Shown here piece by piece: positions 1 to 6,527 of a stretch of DNA of 17,579 nt. Made by a program: the position numbers and the translations under genes. A model generated the notes under the pieces. That model was not told the origin of the DNA. It saw nothing but the letters and a program-made list of their open reading frames with translations, and ran no database searches. Position 1 is the stretch's first letter. Every line of letters starts with the position of its first letter. The DNA is taken from NCBI GenBank assembly GCA_045640565.1, contig JAZUFG010000054.1, positions 1 through 17,579 of the forward strand, given 5' to 3'. The stretch comes from RGIG3159 sp045640565. GTDB taxonomy: Bacteria > Bacillota > Clostridia > Oscillospirales > Oscillospiraceae.

Positions 1-155
1 GAGGGTACTATGTGGACACTGTAGGGAAGAACAAACGGGCAATTGCAGAATATATACGAAATCAGCTGCAAGAAGATCTGGCGTATGAACAGATGAGCAT
101 AAAAGAATTAGTGGTCTCGTTTACGGGAGAGCCAGTAAACGCAAGCAAAAAATAG
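1..155 (+). CDS. tnpA: IS200/IS605 family Y1 transposase TnpA, C-terminal fragment
   Basis: This is the last 50 residues of a TnpA single-strand transposase, read in the frame starting at base 3 and ending with TAG at 153-155. It begins GYYVDTVG and contains EYIRNQ. The Y-x-x-x-Q spacing there (Tyr codon 51-53, Gln codon 63-65) matches the catalytic tyrosine helix of Y1 transposases, where Tyr attacks the DNA and Gln helps bind metal. It ends in a FTGEPVN-type tail common in this family. The N-terminal HUH half lies outside the window, so whether the gene is intact cannot be judged. The palindromic right end of the element follows immediately after the stop codon. Confidence 0.85.
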   Translation, partial: GYYVDTVGKNKRAIAEYIRNQLQEDLAYEQMSIKELVVSFTGEPVNASKK

Positions 156-270
156 CCAACCGCTTTAGCGGCAGCTAGGGACCGCTTGCGGTTGGCAGAT
201 TTTCAGAGGGCTTTAGCCCTGCCAGTACCAGCGGCTTATAGCCGCGAGCAAAGCACCGGCTTAGCCGGTG
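156..270. repeat. Cluster of palindromes at the IS right end
   Basis: Five or more perfect or near-perfect palindromes lie between the tnpA stop and the neighbouring gene. The first is a compound structure: CCAACCGC (156-163) pairs with GCGGTTGG (188-195) around two inner hairpins (161-170 and 181-192). It is followed by 207-220, 231-245 and 254-270. Such subterminal and terminal hairpins are substrates for TnpA binding in IS200/IS605 elements. For the convergent minus-strand gene they probably also act as transcription barriers, since its stop codon sits at 272-274. Confidence 0.75.
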
Positions 271-271
271 G

Positions 272-1291
272 TTATGATTGTTTATGCACCGGAGCAGCAC
301 CGGCAGCCACCCGCAGACGGGCTCGGATCTGAATGAGCTCTGCAGCGATGCTGACGGCAATTTCCGCCGGTGTGGCAGCGTCAATAGGCAGGCCAATGGG
401 GCAATGGATGGAGGAAATGGCTTTTTCGGAAAATCCGTTTTCCCGAAGCTTCTGATTGGCAGCATCTCTTTTCTTTCGGGAGCCTACTGTGCCGAGGTAA
501 GCGTATTTCTTCGGAAGAAGCTGTTCCAGGACGGCAAGATCGTTTTTGTGCCCATTTGTGAGAACAAGCAGGTAGTCCCGGTCCTTCAAGTCAAGGTTTT
601 CGGAAAGCTTTCCGTAATCCCCCAAGAGGACAGCTTCAGCGTCCGGGAATCGCTCTCTGCGGGCAAATTCCGGCCGATTGTCATAAACCGTGACCCGGAA
701 ACCTATCTTGCTGAGAAGAGGAGCCAACGCCTCTGCAATATGCCCTGCGCCGAAAAGAATCGCCCGGTCCGGAAGCTCCAAGGGAAGAAGAAAAATGCCT
801 CCTTCAAAGCGGGGACGGAGAGAAGCAAAGCGGTATTCGCGGGCAGGACCGGAGAGAGCTTCGCCGTCCATATCCAGAAGGGAAGGTTGGGAGCCGTCTT
901 CCGGATAAAGAAGGAGGCCGGGAAGTCCGAGAGATATCCGTTTAAGAGCAGCGGAAAGAAACTCTGCCCAAGCAGCATTTCCGGAGGGAACAAAAAGAAA
1001 TAGAGCGGTCACTTCCCCGCCGCAGATCATTTCGGTATTGCCCCCGTCTTTTCGAAAGACATAATCCTTTCGGCCGCAGGAACGCTTCTCCAGGAAAGAA
1101 AGAGCTTCCCGGATGGCGAGATATTCCACTTCCCCTCCGCCGATAGAGCCGTGAAGGCGGCCTCCGTTCGTCACCAACATTTGGGCACCGGCAGAGCGGG
1201 GAGCAGAGCCGTCGTCTGCAATTAAGGATACAAGCACGCAGTCCTGCCCTTTTTGAAGGCAGGACTGCAGTTTGCTCAGCAGTTCTTGCAT
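272..1291 (-). CDS. XdhC/CoxI family protein (molybdenum hydroxylase accessory factor)
   Basis: A 339-residue protein of the XdhC/CoxI family. Members bind molybdenum cofactor and help mature or insert it into xanthine dehydrogenase-type hydroxylases in the cytoplasm. The N-terminal XdhC/CoxI domain shows GSAPRSAGA (residues 28-36) and GSIGGGEVE (48-56). The C-terminal Rossmann-like domain shows GAGHIAE (181-187), GTVGSRKK (267-274) and CPIGLPIDAATPAEIA (297-312). The start is well supported by GGAGG six bases upstream. It lies 20 bases downstream of the membrane-protein gene on the same strand, probably in one operon. The oddity is at the 3' end: the last few codons and the stop seem to come from the IS200/IS605 end, so the natural tail was probably replaced. 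No hydroxylase genes are visible nearby, so its partner enzyme is unknown. Confidence 0.85.
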   Translation of the reverse strand: MQELLSKLQSCLQKGQDCVLVSLIADDGSAPRSAGAQMLVTNGGRLHGSIGGGEVEYLAIREALSFLEKRSCGRKDYVFRKDGGNTEMICGGEVTALFLFVPSGNAAWAEFLSAALKRISLGLPGLLLYPEDGSQPSLLDMDGEALSGPAREYRFASLRPRFEGGIFLLPLELPDRAILFGAGHIAEALAPLLSKIGFRVTVYDNRPEFARRERFPDAEAVLLGDYGKLSENLDLKDRDYLLVLTNGHKNDLAVLEQLLPKKYAYLGTVGSRKKRDAANQKLRENGFSEKAISSIHCPIGLPIDAATPAEIAVSIAAELIQIRARLRVAAGAAPVHKQS

Positions 1292-1311
1292 AGGGAACCT
1301 CCAAGCGGTAT

Positions 1312-2403
1312 TTATTCGGTAATGATCAATTCACATTCGTATGGCAAACCGTTGGCAACGACAGTCAGAGGATACGTTCCGGGAGTATCCCAATCAATGG
1401 CATCCCAGCCGGATTCTATCCAGCCAACAGCTCCGTCCTGGATCAAAAATTCGGAAGCATTGGGCCTTTCGGTACCTTTGACAAGGGTCAGGCTGCGGAC
1501 GGGGGAGAGGATTTCCAGGCTTGCCGGGATAACGGTGCTGTTTCCGCGGGAATCCGAAAGCTCAACGGAAACACTCTGGCTTCCGAGCTTATCATAATCC
1601 GGGGCCTGAACCCAGCGGGAAATCCAGGGAGAGGCGTCATAAACGGTGGTCAGCACGTCACAGGGATCAATATGGGTGCCCTGCACAACGGAGAGTTCGG
1701 CATCCTGAGCGATAGGAGCAGTATCGTCCTTAACGATAAGGCCGACCTTGCGTTTCCCAACATTTGTTCTCAAAGTAAGAAGATAGAAACCTTCCTCTGT
1801 CAGGCTGACGTCAGGAGCCTCAATATAGTCCGCATGGCTGCCGTCCCGCATGAAGTAGGAGGCCTCCGGAAGACCGGTGCCCAACTCGCTTTGAAGGGCC
1901 AAATAAAGATTCTGATAGAGGAAGAAACCGGCAGCAGCGGCTAAAAGAAGAACGCCAACGACACAGAGAAGAGCAATGACACCGCCTCTGTGGCGGGGAA
2001 CGCGTTCTGCGTCTTTCTCGGAGGCTTCATAATCTTCTTCGGGAAGCTCTTCAGCTGTGTTTGAAATTTCGGAAAAATCTTTTTCGGGCTCTTGGGTTAT
2101 CCCCAATTCTGCCTCAAGCCCATGAAGAATATTGGCCTCCGAATCTTCTTTTTGGGACGAATCCGGATTCTCCTCAAAGGTTCCGGGAATCGCGGCCGCG
2201 GCAGCTTCTTCGGAGAAGGCTTCCGGGCTTTCTTCTTGTGAAAGAGAAGCTTTCTCTGAACGGGAGTAGAATTCCAAATCTTCACGAAGATCTTTGAGAG
2301 CAGCGGTGACACCAAAGTCTATTTTCTCTTCCTCCGGTAAATCCGGCAGAGTTAAACCGGTCAGGGTAAAATCCTTGTCGTCGTCAATAAAATTTCGGCT
2401 CAT
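1312..2403 (-). CDS. Single-pass membrane protein with acidic N-terminus and beta-rich extracellular part
   Basis: A 363-residue protein I cannot assign to a named family. The start at 2403 is chosen over an upstream ATG at 2433 because GGAGG sits six bases before it. Residues 1 to about 135 are strongly acidic and low in complexity (many E, D, S, A), probably a disordered cytoplasmic region. A basic stretch (RVPRHRGG) then precedes one hydrophobic helix at about residues 142-164, predicting N-inside, C-outside topology. The outer part of about 195 residues has repeated beta-strand and turn patterns such as GFYLLTLRTNVGKRKVGLIV, DDTAPIA and GTYPLTVVANG, which resemble bacterial Ig-like or DUF5011-type repeats. 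No signal peptidase or sorting motif is seen. It is the first gene of a two-gene unit with the XdhC-family gene. A role at the cell surface is inference only. Confidence 0.7.
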   Translation of the reverse strand: MSRNFIDDDKDFTLTGLTLPDLPEEEKIDFGVTAALKDLREDLEFYSRSEKASLSQEESPEAFSEEAAAAAIPGTFEENPDSSQKEDSEANILHGLEAELGITQEPEKDFSEISNTAEELPEEDYEASEKDAERVPRHRGGVIALLCVVGVLLLAAAAGFFLYQNLYLALQSELGTGLPEASYFMRDGSHADYIEAPDVSLTEEGFYLLTLRTNVGKRKVGLIVKDDTAPIAQDAELSVVQGTHIDPCDVLTTVYDASPWISRWVQAPDYDKLGSQSVSVELSDSRGNSTVIPASLEILSPVRSLTLVKGTERPNASEFLIQDGAVGWIESGWDAIDWDTPGTYPLTVVANGLPYECELIITE

Positions 2404-2466
2404 TGTGTGCCTCCATAACGGTATTACTTGCAAAATCCAAGGCGCAGAAAAAGAAATACTTCTATA

Positions 2467-2495
2467 AGTATAGCACGGATTCTTAAAAATGAAAA
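2467..2495 (-). promoter_or_regulatory. Promoter of the minus-strand membrane protein/XdhC unit
   Basis: Read on the minus strand, TTTTCA (2490-2495) is followed after 17 bases by TATACT (2467-2472), a reasonable sigma-A-type pair about 64 bases before the start codon at 2403. It is divergent from the EIIC promoter at 2535-2563. Confidence 0.6.
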
Positions 2496-2534
2496 GAAAT
2501 AATCCGACTTTTTATGGCAAAAACCTCCGATTTC

Positions 2535-2563
2535 TTGACAGTAAGAGAATTCCATGGTAAACT
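2535..2563 (+). promoter_or_regulatory. Promoter of the EIIC-pncB-nadE-nadD group
   Basis: A perfect TTGACA (2535-2540), a 17-base spacer and TAAACT (2558-2563) form a sigma-A-type promoter. Transcription would start near 2570, leaving a leader of about 160 bases before the EIIC start codon. Confidence 0.65.
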
Positions 2564-2578
2564 TTCGAAGGTAAAAGC

Positions 2579-2632
2579 ATGATAGCGGTTTTGGATGCTA
2601 CCGGGATGCCAAATCAGGTCCGAATCCCGTAA
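2579..2632 (+). other. Possible 17-codon leader ORF and hairpin upstream of the EIIC gene
   Basis: Within the 160-base leader an ATG at 2579 is preceded by GAAGG seven bases away and opens a 17-codon frame (MIAVLDATGMPNQVRIP) ending in TAA at 2630-2632. The same stretch contains CGGGAT/ATCCCG pairing, so translation of the small frame could influence folding of the leader. There is no run of regulatory codons typical of amino-acid attenuators. The rest of the 2434-2729 gap holds only the two divergent promoters; I see no other gene in it. Confidence 0.25.
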
Positions 2633-2729
2633 TCCGAAGAAAGCGGGCATATCCGGGCGGCGGTTTTCGGCGGCTTGGGATGTGCTTTTTTGCTGTTTTG
2701 ATGCGGCAGAACGGTTTTACGAGGGGCGT

Positions 2730-3800
2730 ATGGGCAGATTCAAAAAATACTTAGAAAGAAAAGATATTGTCTTTTCCGGGAAACGTTACGGCATTGATGC
2801 ACTTGGCGCCATGGCCCAGGGCCTTTTTTGCTCACTTCTCATCGGAACGATTTTTAAGACATTAGGACAGCAGTTGGGCCTTTCCCTCTTTTTGGATGCG
2901 GGAAGCTATGCCATGGCGGTTTCCGGACCGGCCATGGCCGTGGCAATCGGTTATGCGTTAAAAGCGCCTCCCATGATCCTCTTTTCTTTGGTTCCTGTCG
3001 GCTGGGCAGCCAATGCAGAGGGCGGTGCCGGAGGACCTCTGGCTGTTTTCTTTATCGCAATTCTGGCGTGTGAAATGGGCAAGGCTGTTTCAAAAGAAAC
3101 AAAGATCGATATCCTTGTCACTCCGGCGGTTACTGTGTTTGTTGGCATCTTGCTTGCAAAGATCATTGCGGCACCCATCGGCCAGGCGGCCAATATTTTC
3201 GGACTTATGATTGATCGGGCCACGAAGCTGCGCCCCTTCTACATGGGCATTGCCGTTTCTGTTTTGGTGGGCATTGCTTTGACATTACCCATTTCTTCCG
3301 CTGCTATCTGTTCCGTATTGGGCCTTACCGGTTTAGCCGGAGGTGCTGCTCTTGCGGGCTGCTGTGCGCAGATGATCGGTTTTGCCGTTATTTCCTTCCG
3401 GGAGAACCGTTTCGGCGGCCTCATTTCCCAAGGCCTGGGAACCTCCATGCTGCAGATGCCCAATATCATAAAAAATCCGAGAATATGGATCGCTCCGACC
3501 TTGGCATCCGCGATTACCGGGCCTGTGTCTACTTGCCTTCTTCACCTGGAGATGAACGGAGCTGCAATCAATTCCGGAATGGGAACCTGCGGGTTATGCG
3601 GGCCGATTGGGGTCATTACCGGTTGGTATACGCCGTCAGAGGCAGCCTTGGCCAAGGGGGCACTTTCGATGGCGCCCACAGCTTTTTCCTGGTTTTCTCT
3701 GCTGTTGATTTCGCTGCTTTTGCCGGCGTTACTTTCTCTGCTGATCCATGCGGCCGTAAGAAAACTCGGCTGGGTGAAGGACGGAGATATGAAACTATAA
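2730..3800 (+). CDS. Orphan PTS EIIC-type membrane permease (PTS_EIIC_2-like)
   Basis: A 356-residue polytopic membrane protein with about ten hydrophobic segments, resembling the PTS_EIIC_2 family of stand-alone EIIC-like permeases. Recognisable features are the glycine-rich helices GPAMAVAIGYALKAPPMI and GLTGLAGGAALAGCCAQMIG, and the segment MGTCGLCGPIGVITGW near the C-terminus. The start at 2730 follows GAGG in a weak ribosome binding site. An in-frame ATG at 2595 would add 45 hydrophilic residues that do not look like a permease N-terminus. No EIIA or EIIB gene is nearby, so a classical phosphotransferase role is doubtful. Its position just ahead of pncB-nadE-nadD raises the inference that it could import a pyridine or other cofactor precursor, but its substrate is unknown. 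Confidence 0.75.
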   Translation: MGRFKKYLERKDIVFSGKRYGIDALGAMAQGLFCSLLIGTIFKTLGQQLGLSLFLDAGSYAMAVSGPAMAVAIGYALKAPPMILFSLVPVGWAANAEGGAGGPLAVFFIAILACEMGKAVSKETKIDILVTPAVTVFVGILLAKIIAAPIGQAANIFGLMIDRATKLRPFYMGIAVSVLVGIALTLPISSAAICSVLGLTGLAGGAALAGCCAQMIGFAVISFRENRFGGLISQGLGTSMLQMPNIIKNPRIWIAPTLASAITGPVSTCLLHLEMNGAAINSGMGTCGLCGPIGVITGWYTPSEAALAKGALSMAPTAFSWFSLLLISLLLPALLSLLIHAAVRKLGWVKDGDMKL

Positions 3801-3810
3801 TGATATCTAC

Positions 3811-3854
3811 GGAATAAACCGCTTGGCGGTTTATTCCCGCGGCGGTTGCCGCGG
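3811..3854. repeat. Two tandem perfect palindromes between the EIIC gene and pncB
   Basis: GGAATAAACCGC (3811-3822) pairs perfectly with GCGGTTTATTCC (3826-3837) around a three-base loop. CCGCGGC (3837-3843) pairs with GCCGCGG (3848-3854) around GGTT. No T-run follows, so this is not a standard intrinsic terminator. It may be a REP-like palindromic unit, an RNA-processing or stability element that tunes expression between the EIIC gene and the NAD genes, or a relic of an IS200/IS605-type end. Confidence 0.7.
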
Positions 3855-3894
3855 TATCCCACAAAAAGTATTTCATAATAAAAAGGTGAGGAAA

Positions 3895-5121
3895 ATGGAA
3901 CAGATCATTAAGAGCCTGCTGGAGATCGATGCCTATAAGTTCTCTATGGGGCAGGGAATTTACCATCAGTTCAGCGGCCACAAGACCACCTGGAATTTTA
4001 AATGCCGGAATGAGAACGTGCATTTTACCCCGGAAATGGTGGAAGAAATCAAACGGCAAATCAAGCTTTACTGTACGCTCCGTTTTACGGAAGAGGAATT
4101 GGAGTACATCAATGCCATTCGCTGGATCAAAGGATCCTATATTGATTTCCTCCGCCTTTGGCAGCCCCGTTATGAAGATTTTGAAATAAGTGATGAGGAT
4201 CCCTGCGGCCTGGCCATTTCCACAAAGGGTACCTGGCTGAATACCTCCATGTATGAGATTCCCACATTGGCTATCGTGAATGAAGTCTATTTCCGCATGG
4301 CGTACGACTACGACGTCCTTTTTGAGAGCTTCAAGAGACGCCTGAAGGATAAGATATCCAAATTGGAGTCCGGGGAGTATGAAATCGGGTCCTTCAGTGA
4401 ATTCGGCATTCGCCGCAGATTGTCCGGAGAAGCTCAGGACTTGGCAGTGAAAAGCCTGATAGCAGGGAACTATAAAAACTCCAAATTCGTGGGTACCTCC
4501 AATGTGTATTTAGCAAAAAAGTACGGCGTCACTCCGGTGGGAACCATGGCCCATGAGTGGATCATGTGTGTCGGTCAGGGAAACCAGCGCCACAATCCTG
4601 CCTACTCCAACTGGTATGCTTTGGATGCTTGGGTCAAGGAATACGGGGTTTTGAACGGAACTGCCCTGACGGATACCATTACAACAGAGTGCTTCCTTAA
4701 GGATTTCCAGCTGACCTTTGCCACGCTCTTCAGCGGCGTTCGGCACGACTCCGCGGATCCCATTGCATGGGGCGAACGGATGATTGCCCACTATCGCAGC
4801 CTGGGCATTGATCCAAAAACCAAGATGCTGCTCTTCTCTGATAGTTTGAACTTTGCCAAGGCCACCAAGCTCTATCGGCATTTTGAAGGCAAGATCAACA
4901 CTGCCTTTGGTATCGGCACCTACCTTGCCAATGATACGGATGCAGAGCCCCTGAATATCGTCATGAAGACCGTTCGCTGCAATGCCAGTGATGTTGCGAA
5001 GATTTCGGACGATGCAGGGAAAGGCATGTGCAAAAACCAGGATTATGTGGACTATCTCAAGCGCTGCATTGCCTGGAGAATGAATCACAACGAGTTTGAG
5101 AATAATTCACTCCATGTATAA
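3895..5121 (+). CDS. pncB: Nicotinate phosphoribosyltransferase
   Basis: A 408-residue cytoplasmic enzyme that joins nicotinate and PRPP, with ATP hydrolysis, to give nicotinate mononucleotide, the first step of the Preiss-Handler route. The length and sequence match the PncB group of about 400 residues. Landmarks are DAYKFSMGQGIYHQF near the N-terminus, GTMAHEW with His220 (aligning by eye with the phosphorylated His219 of the E. coli enzyme), GVRHDSADPIAWGERM, LLFSDSLNF and FGIGTYLAND in the phosphate-binding half. The start at 3895 is chosen because AGGTGAGG lies just upstream; the 24 extra codons of the longer frame derive from the palindromic spacer. nadE follows after 12 bases. No separate promoter is seen, so it is probably read from the promoter at 2535. 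Confidence 0.95.
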   Translation: MEQIIKSLLEIDAYKFSMGQGIYHQFSGHKTTWNFKCRNENVHFTPEMVEEIKRQIKLYCTLRFTEEELEYINAIRWIKGSYIDFLRLWQPRYEDFEISDEDPCGLAISTKGTWLNTSMYEIPTLAIVNEVYFRMAYDYDVLFESFKRRLKDKISKLESGEYEIGSFSEFGIRRRLSGEAQDLAVKSLIAGNYKNSKFVGTSNVYLAKKYGVTPVGTMAHEWIMCVGQGNQRHNPAYSNWYALDAWVKEYGVLNGTALTDTITTECFLKDFQLTFATLFSGVRHDSADPIAWGERMIAHYRSLGIDPKTKMLLFSDSLNFAKATKLYRHFEGKINTAFGIGTYLANDTDAEPLNIVMKTVRCNASDVAKISDDAGKGMCKNQDYVDYLKRCIAWRMNHNEFENNSLHV

Positions 5122-5133
5122 GGAGAAAAAGAG

Positions 5134-5892
5134 ATGAACAAATATCTGGAGGAATATCTGGCCTCAAAAGACTATAAGAAAATCGCAGAGCAGTCGGTTG
5201 CCTTTGTTCGTGACTGGTTTGAAAAGAACGGGAAGGGCTGTAAGGCAGTTATCGGCATTTCCGGAGGAAAGGATTCCAGCATCGTGGCTGCCATGTGTGT
5301 TAAGGCATTGGGGAAGGACCGGGTCGTTGGGATATTGATGCCTAACGGGGAACAGCCGGATATTGATGTTTCCAAGCGCTTGGTGGAGTTTCTGGGGATA
5401 GAGAATTACGAGATCAACATTAAAGACGGCTATGACGGCGTGATGAACGAGATTGTGGGCAAAGGGATTGCCCTTACGGAACAGTCCAGGATCAATCTGG
5501 CGCCCAGAATCCGGATGTCTGTGCTGTATGCAGCCTCTCAGTGTATGAACGGCAGAGTTTCCAACAATGGGAATGCTTCGGAGCGCTATGTGGGCTATTT
5601 TACCAAATACGGCGACGGTGCGGGGGATTTTGCCCCCTTGGCCAATCTTACCAAGACGGAGGTCCTGCTGGTGGGCCAGGAGCTGGGTTTGCCGGATGAA
5701 TTCGTCATGAAGGCTCCTTCGGATGGCTTGACCGGGCTTACGGATGAAGACAATCTGGGCTTTAGCTATGAGGACCTGGACACTTATATCCTGACGGGAA
5801 ACTGCGATGATGAGGCGGTAAAAGAGAAGATCCAAAAGAAGCACGCCGCCAATCTTTTCAAACTGCAGCCCATTCCAACCTTTGAATTCTGA
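5134..5892 (+). CDS. nadE: Ammonia-dependent NAD synthase
   Basis: A 252-residue NAD synthase that adenylates and amidates nicotinate adenine dinucleotide to NAD in the last step of the pathway. The N-type ATP pyrophosphatase P-loop SGGKDSS is at residues 43-49. Further family signatures are NLAPRIRMSVLYA and GYFTKYGDGAGDFAPLANLTKTEV, which shape the ATP and NaAD sites. The short length and lack of an N-terminal nitrilase-like glutaminase domain show that it uses free ammonia. AGGAG lies at a good distance before the ATG. Its TGA stop shares one base with the nadD ATG, indicating translational coupling. Confidence 0.95.
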   Translation: MNKYLEEYLASKDYKKIAEQSVAFVRDWFEKNGKGCKAVIGISGGKDSSIVAAMCVKALGKDRVVGILMPNGEQPDIDVSKRLVEFLGIENYEINIKDGYDGVMNEIVGKGIALTEQSRINLAPRIRMSVLYAASQCMNGRVSNNGNASERYVGYFTKYGDGAGDFAPLANLTKTEVLLVGQELGLPDEFVMKAPSDGLTGLTDEDNLGFSYEDLDTYILTGNCDDEAVKEKIQKKHAANLFKLQPIPTFEF

Positions 5893-6482
5893 TGAAAACG
5901 GTAATCTTCGGCGGAACCTTTAATCCGCCTCATCTGGGCCATGAACGGGTAGTTGAGCTGGTGGGGAAAGAACTGAAGCCGGACCGCTTTCTGGTAATCC
6001 CCACATATATCCCGCCGCACAAGGAGATTGAAGTCGGCAGTCCCACTCCCGGGCAGCGTCTGGCCCTCTGCAAAGCTGCCTTTGAAAAGTATCCCTTCGT
6101 CACCGTCAGTGATCTGGAACTCAAAAAAAGAGATGTCAGCTATACAGTCAATACGCTGGCAATTCTGAAGAAGCGCTATCCCGGAGACGAATTCTATCTG
6201 GTCATCGGTTCGGATTCTTTCCTGAATTTCACCTCATGGTTCTGCTTTGAGGAGATCATGAAGGAAGCCACGCTAGTTGTTATTTCCCGGGAAAAGAATG
6301 ACTTTGAATCTCTTTCCCGGAAAGCCGAAGAATACAGGAGGCTGTATTCCGCAAAAGCCCTTCTAATAGAGGCAGAGCCCTTCGTTCTTTCTTCTTCCGA
6401 GATCCGGGCAGGAAAGATGGATGAGAGTTCTCTCTCAGGGGAAGTGTTGGCTTATATCCGAAAAAAGCATTTATACGCATAA
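5892..6482 (+). CDS. nadD: Nicotinate-nucleotide adenylyltransferase
   Basis: A 196-residue nucleotidyltransferase that converts nicotinate mononucleotide and ATP to nicotinate adenine dinucleotide, the middle step between PncB and NadE. It carries the family signature GGTFNPPHLGH at residues 7-17, with the HxGH nucleotide-binding motif, IPTYIPPHK at about 36-44, IGSDSF at about 105-110, and the C-terminal SSSEIR at 167-172. The length is normal for NadD. No YqeK-type HD phosphatase domain is fused and none follows. The start overlaps the nadE stop by one base, and a strong terminator directly follows the stop codon. Confidence 0.95.
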   Translation: MKTVIFGGTFNPPHLGHERVVELVGKELKPDRFLVIPTYIPPHKEIEVGSPTPGQRLALCKAAFEKYPFVTVSDLELKKRDVSYTVNTLAILKKRYPGDEFYLVIGSDSFLNFTSWFCFEEIMKEATLVVISREKNDFESLSRKAEEYRRLYSAKALLIEAEPFVLSSSEIRAGKMDESSLSGEVLAYIRKKHLYA

Positions 6483-6515
6483 AAAAATCGAACCCCGGAA
6501 GGGGTTCGATTTTTT
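6482..6515. terminator. Bidirectional intrinsic terminator between nadD and the purine permease
   Basis: A perfect 15-bp stem, AAAAAATCGAACCCC (6482-6496) with GGGGTTCGATTTTTT (6501-6515), closes on a GGAA loop. The T-run on each strand makes it work for both convergent units: the nadD stop overlaps its left edge and the permease stop is at 6528. Confidence 0.92.
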
Positions 6516-6527
6516 GACCTTTTGAAT

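Larger units (their letters stand above)
1..285 (+). mobile_element. IS200/IS605-type element, 3' portion with palindromic right end
   Basis: The element enters from outside the window. It comprises the end of a TnpA reading frame followed by about 130 bases packed with small palindromes, as expected for single-stranded IS200/IS605 elements, whose ends are recognised as hairpins rather than as inverted repeats. The visible hairpins are an outer stem CCAACCGC/GCGGTTGG (156-163 with 188-195), AGGGCTTTAGCCCT (207-220), GCGGCT/AGCCGC (231-236 with 240-245) and CACCGGC/GCCGGTG (254-260 with 264-270). The exact right boundary is not determinable from one copy; I place it between about 270 and 290. 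No tnpB is seen here, but the 5' part is missing. Confidence 0.8.

Noticed and set aside
2600..2632. tRNA T-arm-like sequence (GGTCCGAATCCC)
   Set aside because: The flanking bases do not form a five-pair T stem and no acceptor, D or anticodon stems surround it. It is better read as part of a leader hairpin or small frame.
3811..3837. Intrinsic terminator after the EIIC gene
   Set aside because: The stem is perfect, but no T-run follows on either strand, so standard intrinsic termination is unlikely. It is listed as a palindromic repeat instead.
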